This document shows, piece by piece, positions 30,617 to 39,489 of a DNA stretch of 53,060 nt (position 1 is its first letter; every line of letters starts with the position of its first letter). The translations under genes and the position numbers were made by a program. The notes below the pieces were generated by a model. That model ran no database searches and was not told the origin of the DNA. It was given only the letters and a program-made list of their open reading frames with translations. Source of the DNA: Acrocarpospora corrugata (lineage in GTDB: Bacteria > Actinomycetota > Actinomycetes > Streptosporangiales > Streptosporangiaceae); the NCBI RefSeq assembly GCF_009687845.1, contig NZ_BLAD01000093.1, forward strand, positions 1 through 53,060, read 5' to 3'.

Positions 30617-31351
30617 ATGAAGATCGCAGTTATCGGCGGGACCGGTCTGATCGGCTCGCAGGTCGTGAAGAATCTCGTCGCGGCGGGGCACGAGGCCGTG
30701 CCGCACGCCCTGTCCACGGGCGTGGACGTCATCACCGGCGTGGGCGTGGACGACGCGGTGGCGGGCGCCGATGTCGTGGTCAACCTCACCAATTCCCCGA
30801 CCTTCGACGACGCCTCGCCCGCCTTCTTCCAGACCTCGATGGACAACCTGCTCGGCGCGAGCGCGAAGGCCGGTGTCGGGCACTTCGTCATCCTGTCCAT
30901 CGTCGGCGTCGACCAGGTGCCCGAGCTCGTCTACTACCGGGCGAAGGTGCTTCAGGAGGACGTGCTGCGGGCCGGTGGGGTGCCGTTCTCGATCGTGCGC
31001 GCCACCCAGTTCATGGAGTTCATCGGCGCGGTGCTGTCCTGGACCGCCGACGGGGAGAGGGTGCGCCTGCCGCGCACGCCGATTCAGCCGATCGCCGCCG
31101 CGGACGTCGCCGCCGCCGTCTCGGAGGTCGCCGCGGACGCGCCGCTGAACGGCATCCGCAACGTCGCCGGGCCCGAGGTCTTCACCCTCGACGATCTCGG
31201 CAGGATCACCCTGGAGGCCAAGGGTGACAGCCGTTCCGTCGTCGTGGACGACACCGCGGGCATGTTCGCCGAGGTCAAGGGCGACATCACTGCTCCGGCG
31301 GACGCCCACATCGCGCCGACGCGGTACACGGACTGGCTCGCAGCCGGCTGA
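30617..31351 (+). CDS. NmrA/SDR-type NAD(P)-binding protein
   Basis: A 244-residue atypical short-chain dehydrogenase of the NmrA/NAD(P)H-binding group. It opens MKIAVIGGTGLIGSQVVKNL with the GGTGxIG dinucleotide motif. FVILSIVGVDQVP and YYRAKVLQEDVLRAGGVPFSIVRA follow, with the YxxxK pair kept (YYRAK). Such proteins act as NAD(P)H-dependent reductases or redox sensors, often induced by thiol or quinone stress. ATG 30617 follows GGGAGAGG. Divergent from rrf2 with a shared palindrome, it is very probably the main Rrf2 target. Substrate unknown. Confidence 0.88.
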   Translation: MKIAVIGGTGLIGSQVVKNLVAAGHEAVPHALSTGVDVITGVGVDDAVAGADVVVNLTNSPTFDDASPAFFQTSMDNLLGASAKAGVGHFVILSIVGVDQVPELVYYRAKVLQEDVLRAGGVPFSIVRATQFMEFIGAVLSWTADGERVRLPRTPIQPIAAADVAAAVSEVAADAPLNGIRNVAGPEVFTLDDLGRITLEAKGDSRSVVVDDTAGMFAEVKGDITAPADAHIAPTRYTDWLAAG

Positions 31352-31518
31352 ACCGGGGAAATTGCCCAGGCGCGGACCCGAGTTCTACGCCGGCTTTGCC
31401 GATAGAGGGCAGAACTGTCACATACGGCGCGGGAGTCCGGTCATAGCAGCAGGAATCCTGGGGGAGTCGCATCCGTGGTCAGGCAATTCCTCACCGAAAC
31501 GCCGGGGAGGCGATGATC

Positions 31519-31944
31519 ATGACTGCGCGCAGGTGGCTTCGGATCGGGTTGGCCGTCCTGTTTCTCTATCACTTCGTGCTCGGTGTGTGGCCGTTGCTGC
31601 TGGCGCGTTCCTTCTATGACAGCTTTCCGCTGCCGGGGCATTCGTGGGTGGCGCTGTTGCCGCCGTACAACGAGCATCTGCTGCGGGACTTCGGGGGATT
31701 GAATCTGGCCATGGTCGTGGTGGTCGGGGCGGCCGCGGTGTTCATGGAGCGGCGCATCGTGCTCACGGCGCTGGTGGCGGACATCGTGGCCGGGGTGCCG
31801 CACATGATTTTTCATGTCCTGCACCTGCAGCATTTTCCGCCGGTGGACGCGATCAGTCAGTCGATCGCGCTGGCGGTGGTGACGGCGATTCCGATCATCC
31901 TGCTCGTGCCCGCTTGGCAATTGCCGCGGCAGCGACGAAGCTGA
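31519..31944 (+). CDS. Small four-helix membrane protein
   Basis: A 141-residue integral membrane protein with four membrane segments: RIGLAVLFLYHFVLGVWPLL, LNLAMVVVVGAAAVFM, IVLTALVADIVAGVPHMIFH and SIALAVVTAIPIILLVP. A histidine-rich junction (PHMIFHVLHLQHF) lies between helices 3 and 4 and could bind metal or heme. ATG 31519 is preferred because GGAGG is 8 nt upstream; ATG 31513, in frame, would leave only 2 nt. Function unknown. 31352-31512 shows no gene or clear regulatory site. Confidence 0.72.
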   Translation: MTARRWLRIGLAVLFLYHFVLGVWPLLLARSFYDSFPLPGHSWVALLPPYNEHLLRDFGGLNLAMVVVVGAAAVFMERRIVLTALVADIVAGVPHMIFHVLHLQHFPPVDAISQSIALAVVTAIPIILLVPAWQLPRQRRS

Positions 31945-32053
31945 GCGTGATTGTTTCCGGTCGCCGATCCGGCAGAGCCGGAAGATACGCGGCCGTCGAT
32001 TCTCCGGTCCGTGAGGAGAGAATCGGCGGGCCCGAGTTCCCGGGGGGAAGGCC

Positions 32054-32884
32054 ATGACCTCACCGCATCTGCCGCTGCTCATCCTCTCCGCCGGGCAGCG
32101 CTGCGGGAGCACCCTCCTGCAGCGCCTGCTGACCTCCCATCCGGAGGTCCTCATCTGGGGGGAGAACGGCGGGCAGCTGGGCCGGGTCCTCGAAGCCGCC
32201 GACGGCATGATGTCGTGGTCGGAGGAGCTCGGCGTGCAGGGGCGCGCGGAGTTCTCGCAGCATTCGTACCAGGGCTGGATGGCCAACCTCACGCCCGACC
32301 GCGACCTGATCCTGAACGCTGTGCGCCGCTTCGTCGACGCACTGTACGTCGAGCCAGCAGCCCGCCTCGGCCGCCCCATCTGGGGCCTGAAGGAGGTGCG
32401 CTACACCCTGGACGACGCCCGGCGCCTGCAAGTGATCTACCCAGGACTGGCCGTCATCCTGCTGATCCGCGACCCGCACGATGTCCTGCGGAGCCTGGAC
32501 GAATGGGAGCGCATCACCGAGGGCCGCTGGACTCGCGCACTGACCGAGGGGGCGGTGGAGAACTGGCAGCGGGTGGCGGAGGACTTCGTGGCCCAGGCGC
32601 ACGACGGCCTGCCGGTGCTGCGCCTGCGGTACGAGGACCTGGTCGCCGATCCCGACGGGACGTCCGAGCTCATCGCCCGGCATGCCGGCCTGGACGCGGC
32701 GGCCTTCGACCCGGAGGTGTTCGCCAAGCGCCTGCACGTCGGCGAGGATTTCGCGCACCTTCCCCGTGATGTGCACGAATGGGATGCTCTACCCGGCTCT
32801 ATGCGTCAGTTGCTCGATCCGCCCGAGATGCGGTCGCTCATCCGCGCCTGCGGCTACGGGACGCCAGGCTCGCTGCCGGGGTGA
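32054..32884 (+). CDS. Sulfotransferase-family protein
   Basis: A 276-residue enzyme of the PAPS-dependent sulfotransferase fold. The 5'-phosphosulfate loop is ILSAGQRCGSTLLQRLLTSH (about 10-29), and the 3'-phosphate motif is LLIRDPHDVLRSLDEW near 137-152. The C-terminal half has LRLRYEDLVADP and the usual helical end. It would transfer sulfate from PAPS to a hydroxyl group of a small molecule or carbohydrate; the acceptor is unknown. GGGGGGAAGG precedes ATG 32054. Neighbours give no pathway hint. Confidence 0.87.
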   Translation: MTSPHLPLLILSAGQRCGSTLLQRLLTSHPEVLIWGENGGQLGRVLEAADGMMSWSEELGVQGRAEFSQHSYQGWMANLTPDRDLILNAVRRFVDALYVEPAARLGRPIWGLKEVRYTLDDARRLQVIYPGLAVILLIRDPHDVLRSLDEWERITEGRWTRALTEGAVENWQRVAEDFVAQAHDGLPVLRLRYEDLVADPDGTSELIARHAGLDAAAFDPEVFAKRLHVGEDFAHLPRDVHEWDALPGSMRQLLDPPEMRSLIRACGYGTPGSLPG

Positions 32885-32946
32885 ACGTCTGATCACGAAT
32901 CCGGGTGGGTGTGAACTATGCGGGTTCCCGTCCTGTCTCTCCAGGT

Positions 32947-34359
32947 ATGAGGAAATCCGCCCTGAGCTGGATCGGTCACCCGCTGACCATCGCCGCCGTG
33001 GCGGTCCTGCTGCTCAACGACCACGTGCTGAAGGCGGCCTGGCCGGGCGCGGTGACCGGGAAGCTCAGTGACTTCGCCGGGCTGGTCGTCGCTCCGCCGC
33101 TGCTCAACCTGGTCCTCCGTCGTCCGTGGGTGTCCGTGCTCGTCACCGGTGTGGCGTTCACGCTGGTGAAGACCACCGCCGCGGGGGCCGCCTTCGCCTC
33201 TGAGGGGTGGACGCTGGTCTGGGGTCCGTCCCAGGTCCTGGCCGATCCGACCGACCTGCTCGCCTTGCCCGCCCTGTACGGCGCGTGGTGGATCTGGAAC
33301 CATCCCGGCCCGGGAGCGGAACGGCTGGCGAGGGTCGTGGTCGTGATTCCCTGCACCGTGCTGGCCGTGGCCGCGACCTCAGGGCCCGGGGTCTTCCGGC
33401 CGTACAGCGCCTTCGCGGTCGCGGTGGCCGACGAAAGGATCGTGGTCGCGGTCCGCGGCGGCGTCGGATACGGCCATTCGGTACAAGGCTTCGTCTCTGA
33501 GGACGGCGGGAGATCGTGGCGCGACTGGGGCGTTCCGCTGATGCCCGCGAGGACGTCGGCCTGCGTGCCGGACCGCTGCTACCGGATCGTGCCCGGCAGG
33601 CTCAAGGTCGAGGAGTCCAGGAACGGGCGGTGGGTGACGTCGTGGGAGGTCTCGCCCGGCGACCAGGGCCGGCTGGCGGTGGCGTACCCGCCGGAACGTC
33701 CCGAGGATGTGGAGGCCGTCGAATCGCTGGCCGTCGCGGTGCAGCAGGTTTCCGGCGGGCATCTCGTGGTCGTCGCCAATGGGGCGGACGGGATCGCTCT
33801 TCGGGACGTTTCGGGTGTCTGGCGGCGGCTGGGCTGGGCCGGGGTCGGATTCGACGCCGCGAAGGCGGCGCCGCTGTCCGCGCCGGGGAGATATGACGAT
33901 TTCATTCCTGCGGCGGCGCTGCTGGCCGCCTTGGCGGCGGGGCTGGTGACGCTCCTGTTCGGGGTGCGCCGGCTCGACTTCGCCGCGGCCGGGCTGCTGA
34001 CGTGGGTGGGGGTCTGGCTGTTCCGCCGGGGAGCAGAGGCGGAGCGGGTTCCCCTCCTGTACATGTCGGGGCCGGAGAAACTGGTCGACCCGGCCTTGAT
34101 GCTTCTCGGCATGGGTATGGTGCCCGCCGGGCTGGCAGGCGTGATCGTGGTCGGCATGCGGCACGGGACGCCGTATCGGGTGTGGGTGATCGGCGTCGGC
34201 ACCGCTGCCGGCGCCTATCTGGCGATCATGCTGCCCTTCTACCTGTGGAGCGCCGGCTGGCTGGACGGCTTCGCGCTGGCGACCGGCCTGTCGATCTGCC
34301 TGGGGGTCGCGGTGGTGGGCGCAGGGCTGATGGGCTCTCGGCTGGTGAGGCGACTCTGA
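32947..34359 (+). CDS. Large membrane protein with an extracytoplasmic domain
   Basis: A 470-residue protein of unknown function. Four N-terminal membrane segments (to about residue 150) are followed by an outside domain of about 150 residues. That domain contains GFVSEDGGRSWRDWG, a BNR/Asp-box-like S-x-D-x-G-x-x-W repeat as in sialidase-like beta propellers, and two cysteines (TSACVPDRCYRIV) likely joined by a disulfide. Five more membrane helices follow from about 320. ATG 32947 is chosen because the first helix starts soon after; AGG lies 2 nt upstream only. The single Asp-box may be a relic of a propeller blade. It reads towards the PadR/ABC operon but is separated from it by a promoter. 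Confidence 0.7.
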   Translation: MRKSALSWIGHPLTIAAVAVLLLNDHVLKAAWPGAVTGKLSDFAGLVVAPPLLNLVLRRPWVSVLVTGVAFTLVKTTAAGAAFASEGWTLVWGPSQVLADPTDLLALPALYGAWWIWNHPGPGAERLARVVVVIPCTVLAVAATSGPGVFRPYSAFAVAVADERIVVAVRGGVGYGHSVQGFVSEDGGRSWRDWGVPLMPARTSACVPDRCYRIVPGRLKVEESRNGRWVTSWEVSPGDQGRLAVAYPPERPEDVEAVESLAVAVQQVSGGHLVVVANGADGIALRDVSGVWRRLGWAGVGFDAAKAAPLSAPGRYDDFIPAAALLAALAAGLVTLLFGVRRLDFAAAGLLTWVGVWLFRRGAEAERVPLLYMSGPEKLVDPALMLLGMGMVPAGLAGVIVVGMRHGTPYRVWVIGVGTAAGAYLAIMLPFYLWSAGWLDGFALATGLSICLGVAVVGAGLMGSRLVRRL

Positions 34360-34383
34360 CCTGCGTAGATGATCTACACGCCG

Positions 34384-34408
34384 CATGTATACATGGGGTG
34401 TATACATG
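34384..34408 (+). promoter_or_regulatory. Tandem TGTATACA palindromes, PadR operator (second)
   Basis: CATGTATACATG (34384-34395) is a 12-bp palindrome; TGTATACATG repeats at 34399-34408, giving two TGTATACA sites 11 nt apart on the same DNA face. ATGT-ACAT symmetry is typical of PadR/LmrR operators. A TAGTAT box at 34413 puts the transcript start near ATG 34426. Confidence 0.7.
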
Positions 34409-34425
34409 CGTGTAGTATGCCGTGC

Positions 34426-34950
34426 ATGGCTATCGGAGAGACCTTCCTGGGGTTGCTGGAGTCGCGTCCGCGGCACGGCTACGACCTCAAGCGGGCATAT
34501 GACGAACGGTTCGGTCAGGGGAGGGCGCTGGCCTACGGGCAGGTCTACGCGACCCTGTCCCGGCTGCTCAAGAGCGGCCTGATCGAGGTGCACGGCATCG
34601 AGCCGGGCGGTGGCCCGGAGCGCAAGCGGTATGCGATCACCGACGCCGGCGTCACCGACGTGCAACGCTGGCTGACCCAGCCCGAGAAGCCTGATCTGTA
34701 CCTGCAGAACACGCTGTACTCGAAGGTCGTGCTGGCGCTGCTGACCGGACGCCCGGCCGCCGACATCCTGGACACCCAGCGGGCCGAGCACCTGCGCCTG
34801 ATGCGCGAGCTGACCCGGCGCAAGTCCACCGGCGACTTCCCCGACCAGCTGATCTGCGACTACGCGCTGTTCCATCTGGAGGCCGACCTGCGCTGGCTCG
34901 AACTCACCGCCGCCCGCCTGGACCAGCTCGCCAAGGAGGTCTCCGCATGA
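34426..34950 (+). CDS. PadR-family regulator of the ABC exporter
   Basis: A 174-residue PadR of the longer subfamily. IGETFLGLLESRPRHGYDLKRAY and YGQVYATLSRLLKSGLI form the winged helix, and RKRYAITDAGVTDVQRWL forms the wing. A C-terminal helical dimerisation domain follows (LVVALLTGRPAADIL-like, HLEADLRWLELTAARL). ATG 34426 lies about 8 nt past a TAGTAT box, so the transcript is probably leaderless; ATG 34417 is an in-frame alternative. The stop overlaps the ABC ATPase start (ATGA), so repressor, ATPase and permease form one operon. Regulation of multidrug-type exporters by ligand-binding PadR (LmrR) is the known parallel. Confidence 0.9.
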   Translation: MAIGETFLGLLESRPRHGYDLKRAYDERFGQGRALAYGQVYATLSRLLKSGLIEVHGIEPGGGPERKRYAITDAGVTDVQRWLTQPEKPDLYLQNTLYSKVVLALLTGRPAADILDTQRAEHLRLMRELTRRKSTGDFPDQLICDYALFHLEADLRWLELTAARLDQLAKEVSA

Positions 34951-35639
34951 CCGCGCCCAGAGACGCGCTGATCTCGGCCATCGACCTGCACAAGGCGTTC
35001 GGGCCGACGCCGGCGCTCGACGGGGCGTCCCTGGAGATCGCCGCCGGTGAGGTCGTCGCCATCATGGGACCCTCCGGCTCCGGCAAATCAACCCTGTTGC
35101 ACTGCATCGCCGGGATCACCACGCCGGACTCCGGCCGGATCGTCTACCGCGGCCGGGAGCTGTCCGGCATGTCCGACGCCACGCGCAGCGCGCTGCGGCG
35201 CGGCGAATTCGGGTTCGTGTTCCAGTTCGGCCAGCTCGTGCCTGAACTGAGCTGCCTGGAGAACGTCGCGCTGCCGTTGCGGCTGGACGGGCACAAACGG
35301 CGCGAGGCCGAGCGGAGGGCTGCCTCCTGGCTGGACCGGCTGGAGGTCGGCGACGTCGCGCACAAGCGGCCCGGCGAGATCTCCGGCGGGCAGGGGCAGC
35401 GGGTCGCGGTGGCCCGGGCGCTGGTCACCGCCCCCCGGGTGGTGTTCGCCGACGAACCGACCGGCGCGCTCGACTCGCTCAACGGCGAACGCGTCATGAA
35501 GCTGCTCACCGAGGCCGCCCGGGACACCGGCGCCGCCGTGGTCCTGGTGACGCACGAGGCGCGCGTCGCGGCGTACTCCGACCGGGAGGTCGTGGTGCGC
35601 GACGGGCGCACCCGCGAGGTAGAGCTGATGAACCGATGA
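34947..35639 (+). CDS. ABC transporter ATPase, MacB/LolD type
   Basis: A 230-residue ATP-binding subunit. Walker A is GPSGSGKST (41-49), the Q-loop is FVFQFGQL, the signature is EISGGQGQRVAVARAL, Walker B is VVFADEPTGALDS and the switch histidine is in LVTHEARVA. The sequence is of the MacB/LolD/FtsE group that works with FtsX-like permeases, and the next gene encodes such a permease. ATG overlaps the padR stop and its own stop overlaps the permease ATG, so all three are translationally coupled. Probable role: export or membrane extraction of a toxic compound or lipid under PadR control. Confidence 0.95.
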   Translation: MTAPRDALISAIDLHKAFGPTPALDGASLEIAAGEVVAIMGPSGSGKSTLLHCIAGITTPDSGRIVYRGRELSGMSDATRSALRRGEFGFVFQFGQLVPELSCLENVALPLRLDGHKRREAERRAASWLDRLEVGDVAHKRPGEISGGQGQRVAVARALVTAPRVVFADEPTGALDSLNGERVMKLLTEAARDTGAAVVLVTHEARVAAYSDREVVVRDGRTREVELMNR

Positions 35640-38068
35640 CCGGCCCGGAGAGCCTCGGGGACACCGACGAACCGGGCATTGGCCCGAAGAACCTCGGGGG
35701 AGCCGATGAGTTGGGCCGTGGCTTGACGGCCCCGGGACGGGTCGGTGTCCGGCGGTGGTTCGCGGATCTGGCGCTCGGGGGTCGGCTGGCGCTGTCGGGT
35801 GGCCGGGAGAGTTGGACGCGGACCACGCTGACCGCCGTCGGCGTCGGGCTGGGCGTGGCGCTGCTGCTGCTTTCCGCGGCCGTGCCGAACATCCTGGCGT
35901 CCCGGACCGAGCGCATCTCGGCTCGCGACGATCTGCGTCTCAGCCAAAGCGAGATCAAGCCTGGCGACCGTACTCTGCTGGTCTCGGATTTCGACACCAC
36001 CTACCACGACCGCGGCATCCGCGGGCGGGTCCTGCGAGCTGAGGGGCCGGCCGCGCCCCGGCCGCCGGGCGTCGCGAAGCTGCCCGGATCGGGCGAACTG
36101 GTGGTCTCGCCAGAGCTCGGGAAACTGCTGGCCGCCCCGGAAGGAGCGCTGCTGCGCGAGCGGCTGGGCGGCACGATCGTCGGCACGATCGGCGACCAGG
36201 GTCTGGGCGGGCCGCTGGAGTACGCCTTCTACCTCGGCAGCGACACGATCACGGCCGGGGACGGCGGCGCCCGGCGGATCGACGGCTTCGGGTCGCAGTA
36301 CGAGCGTGAGGGATTCGATCCCGTCCTGCTGATACTCATCGTGATCATTTTCGTCGTCCTGCTGCTGCCCGTGGCGGTGTTCATCGGCGCGGCGGTCCGG
36401 TTCGGCGGCGACCGGCGGGACCGGCGGCTGGCCGCACTGCGACTGGTCGGCGCCGACGGGGCCATGACGCGCAGGATCGCCGCCGGCGAGACGCTGCTGG
36501 GCACGCTGCTCGGGCTGGGCGTCGGCGCGGTCGTCTTCCTGGCCGGCCGGCAGCTCGTCGAACTGTTCACCATCTCCGACATGACCGTGTTCGCCGCCGA
36601 CGTCCAGCCGACGCTCGGGCTCGCCCTGCTCATCGCGCTCACCGTGCCGGCCGCCGCGGTGGCCGTCACGCTGCTCGCCCTGCGCCGGGTCGTCATCGAA
36701 CCGCTGGGCGTGGTACGGCACGCCGGCGCCACCCGGCGACGGCTGTGGTGGCGGCTCGCGCCCTCGGCCCTGGGGCTCGCCCTGCTCACGCCACTGATCG
36801 GCGGAGTCAGCCAGACCGGTCCGGCCGCCAACGAATACCAGGTCGCCGGGGGTGTGGTCCTGCTGCTGCTCGGCGTGGCCGCGCTGCTGCCCTGGCTGGT
36901 CGAGGCGGTCGTCGCCCGGCTGCGCGGCGGAGCCGTGCCCTGGCAGCTCGCCACCCGCCGGCTCCAGCTGAGCAGCGGCACCTCGGCCCGGGTGGTCAGC
37001 GGGATCGCGGTGGCCTCGGCCGGCGCGATCGCCCTGCAGATGGTCTTCGCCGGCATCGGCGCCGGATACACCACCAGCACCGGCCAGGACCCGAACCGGG
37101 CCGACCTCCAGTTCTCGCTCCGCAACCCGGCCGGCCACGCCGCCTCCGAGGCGATCGCCGCCCGATTCCGGGACACCGCCGGAGTCCGGTCGGTGACCAG
37201 CTACACCACCGTCTACGCGACCGGCACCACCACACCGGCCGGCCCCGATGTCCCACCGGCCGCCGGCACCGTGCTGATCGCCGGCTGCGCCGCACTGCTG
37301 GAACTGGCCGACCTCGGCCGGTGCGCCGACGGCGACGTCTTCGTCAGGCAGCCGTCCGGGGAGCCGGGCGAGTGGCCCGGTCCCGGCGAGGAGGTCTTGT
37401 TCGGGGACTCCGAGGATCCGGACGCGCGCCGGTGGACTGTGCCGGCGACGGCGCCGACGGTCGCCGTGCGGCCTGACCCGATGGGCAACATGCCGGCGAT
37501 CCTGGCGACCCCGGGGGCGTTGCCCGCCGGTGACCTGCGGGCCGGCCGTACCGAGATCTATGTCGGGCTCGACCCGGCGCGGCCGGACGCCATCGAGTAC
37601 GCGCGCAACACCGCCGCCGGGATCAGCACGAGCATGTCGATCTACCAGTTGACGGACCGGCAGGAATCGACCCGGTTCACGACCATCCGGCGCGGGCTCT
37701 ACCTCGGGGCGATCCTGACCATGCTGCTCATCGGGGCCAGCATTCTGGTGTCCACGCTGGAGCAGTTGCGGGACCGGAAACGGCTGCTCGCCATCCTGGT
37801 CGCGTTCGGCGCCCGGCGGAGCACGTTGAGCTGGTCGGTGCTGTTTCAGACCGCCGTTCCGGTGGGGCTCGGGCTGGCGCTGGCCGTCGGCACCGGGATC
37901 GGGCTCGGCGCGGTGCTGATGGCGATGGTGAACCGGCCGGTCCGGGTGGACTGGGGGAGCATCGGCCTGATCGGCGCGGTGGCGGCCGGGGTGGTGGTGC
38001 TGGTCACGGCGCTGAGCCTGCCCGCGCTGTGGCGGATGATGCGCCCGGACGGGCTGCGCACCGAGTAG
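35636..38068 (+). CDS. ABC transporter permease with two FtsX-like domains
   Basis: An 810-residue permease that pairs with the preceding ATPase. The cytosolic N-terminus (about 45 residues) holds a short internal repeat of the form G-P-x-x-L-G-x-x-D-E. The first membrane helix is at about 65-85 (TAVGVGLGVALLLLSAAVP). An outside domain precedes the first FtsX block (three helices around 232-360), then two central helices, a second outside domain, and the last FtsX block (about 690-800, LDRKRLLAILVAFGARR-like motif before the final helices). This duplicated FtsX layout is usual for actinobacterial MacB-like exporters acting without a separate fusion protein. It ends 3 nt from the stop of the convergent methyltransferase gene. 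Confidence 0.9.
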   Translation: MTGPESLGDTDEPGIGPKNLGGADELGRGLTAPGRVGVRRWFADLALGGRLALSGGRESWTRTTLTAVGVGLGVALLLLSAAVPNILASRTERISARDDLRLSQSEIKPGDRTLLVSDFDTTYHDRGIRGRVLRAEGPAAPRPPGVAKLPGSGELVVSPELGKLLAAPEGALLRERLGGTIVGTIGDQGLGGPLEYAFYLGSDTITAGDGGARRIDGFGSQYEREGFDPVLLILIVIIFVVLLLPVAVFIGAAVRFGGDRRDRRLAALRLVGADGAMTRRIAAGETLLGTLLGLGVGAVVFLAGRQLVELFTISDMTVFAADVQPTLGLALLIALTVPAAAVAVTLLALRRVVIEPLGVVRHAGATRRRLWWRLAPSALGLALLTPLIGGVSQTGPAANEYQVAGGVVLLLLGVAALLPWLVEAVVARLRGGAVPWQLATRRLQLSSGTSARVVSGIAVASAGAIALQMVFAGIGAGYTTSTGQDPNRADLQFSLRNPAGHAASEAIAARFRDTAGVRSVTSYTTVYATGTTTPAGPDVPPAAGTVLIAGCAALLELADLGRCADGDVFVRQPSGEPGEWPGPGEEVLFGDSEDPDARRWTVPATAPTVAVRPDPMGNMPAILATPGALPAGDLRAGRTEIYVGLDPARPDAIEYARNTAAGISTSMSIYQLTDRQESTRFTTIRRGLYLGAILTMLLIGASILVSTLEQLRDRKRLLAILVAFGARRSTLSWSVLFQTAVPVGLGLALAVGTGIGLGAVLMAMVNRPVRVDWGSIGLIGAVAAGVVVLVTALSLPALWRMMRPDGLRTE

Positions 38069-38071
38069 CGG

Positions 38072-38698
38072 TCAGGGCCGGACGGCCAGCACCCGGAAGC
38101 TGATGCCGCGGGTCGTCCTGGCCACCGACTCGATCTGGAAGCCGGCCTGTTCCAGGTATGGCCGGGGATCGCGGGTGAGGTAGTCGGCTTCGAAGCGGAC
38201 GAACGCCGGTTCCGCCAGCCGCATCGCGGCCCGGATGATCGGGTTGCTGGACGGGCCGTGCTCGGCCAGGACGAACCGGCCGCCGGGTTTGAGCACGCGG
38301 TAGGCCTCGCGGGCGGCGGCGGCCGGGTCCGGGATGGTGCACATGGTGAACGTGGACAGGACGGTGTCGGCGCCGGCGTCGGGCAACTCCAGGTGCTGTA
38401 CGTCGCCCTGCCGTAGTTCCACCCGCTCACCGAGGCCGGTCCGCGCGACCCGCCGCCGCGCCAGTTCCAGCATGCGCTCGGACAGCTCGATTCCGACGAC
38501 CGTGACGTCGGGGCCGTACAGGGGCAGGTTGAGTCCGGTGCCGACGGCGATCTCGACGGTGTGGCCGCGCGCCTGGCCGACGGCCCACTCCCGGCTTCCC
38601 GGAAACAGGCGCCGCTCCCAGATCCGCATCTGGTCGTCGTACCGATCGGCGATCCGGTCGAACACCCGGCGGACGTCGGCGTCCGTGGTTGCCCGCAT
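38072..38698 (-). CDS. Class I SAM-dependent methyltransferase
   Basis: A 208-residue UbiE/type-11 methyltransferase. Motif I is TVEIAVGTGLNLPLY, the acidic end of strand 2 is VVGIELSERMLELAR, motif II is ADTVLSTFTMCTIPD and motif III is VLKPGGRFVLAEHGPSS. This pattern (VGTGLN, TMCTIPDP) is close to phosphatidylethanolamine- or thiol-type small-molecule methyltransferases, but I cannot name the substrate. ATG 38698 has AGGAAGG about 5 nt upstream. It lies 18 nt after the broken alcohol-dehydrogenase gene on the same strand, so they may once have been an operon. Confidence 0.88.
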   Translation of the reverse strand: MRATTDADVRRVFDRIADRYDDQMRIWERRLFPGSREWAVGQARGHTVEIAVGTGLNLPLYGPDVTVVGIELSERMLELARRRVARTGLGERVELRQGDVQHLELPDAGADTVLSTFTMCTIPDPAAAAREAYRVLKPGGRFVLAEHGPSSNPIIRAAMRLAEPAFVRFEADYLTRDPRPYLEQAGFQIESVARTTRGISFRVLAVRP

Positions 38699-38716
38699 CG
38701 TGTGACCTTCCTGGGG

Positions 38717-39413
38717 CTAGTTTGAATGTTCGACGGTGATGACGACGTTTCCTGTTTTCTGGCCCGTCTCGACGTAGCGGAAGGCGTCGACGATGTCGTC
38801 CAGGGGGTATCGCCGGTCGATGACCGGCTTGAATTCGCCGGACGCGATCAGTTCCTTGAAATAGCGCGCCGTCGCCGCGTCATTCTTCGGGATCGGGAAC
38901 AGGACCTTCCTGCCGCCCAGGAGCGGGGTGGTGAGGGCCAGGAGGATATTCTGCGACCAGGGGCCCAGGTCCGTCGAGATGTAGATTCCGCGTGGTTTCA
39001 GCAGGTGTTTGCAGCGGCCGAACGTGCTCTTGCCGACCGTGGTAGGTGGAGCCCTCGGGCATGAGCGCGAGTGTGCCGGTCTGCGGGATCGGCATGTATT
39101 CGGCCTGGGCTCCGAATTTGCCGTCGTTGTAGCCGAACACCCGGTCGCCGACTTTGAAGGACGTGACGCCGCCGCCGACCGCCGCGACTTCGCCCGCGAA
39201 CTCATTGCCGAGGATTCGTATTCTCGGTCTGATCAGCCCGGTGAGGAGTCTCCACAGGAAAGGCTTGGCGGCGCGTAACGCGCAGTCGGTGCGATTGACG
39301 GTGGTCGCGTGGACTTTGACGAGCAGTTCGTTCTCTTTGACCGCCGGTTTCGGCACGTCCGCGACACCGACCACTTCCGGCGGGCCATATCTGGTGCGAA
39401 CAGCGGCCTTCAT
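38717..39413 (-). pseudogene. Alcohol dehydrogenase/quinone reductase with central deletion
   Basis: The N-terminal part of a medium-chain (Qor-like) oxidoreductase starts at ATG 39413: MKAAVRTRYGPPEVVGVADV, the substrate domain through LGNEFAGEVAAVG and GTLALMPEGSTYH. Another frame then gives VGKSTFGRCKHLLKPRG and continues to the normal C-terminus (YPLDDIVDAFRYVETGQKTG). The NAD(P)-binding Rossmann stretch of about 90 residues between these parts is missing, and the join near 39043-39050 also shifts the frame. The product cannot bind cofactor, so the gene is dead. The edges are otherwise well kept, which suggests a recent deletion. Confidence 0.85.
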
Positions 39414-39489
39414 GACTGCATTGTAGCGATCTTTCCCCGGCGTGGACGTTGCGGCAGGTGGCCGGGGGTACGAACCGGGGGAGTCGAAA

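Noticed and set aside
35144-37138. 664-codon minus-strand frame opposite the ABC genes
   Set aside because: It is the complement of a well-supported ATPase and permease.
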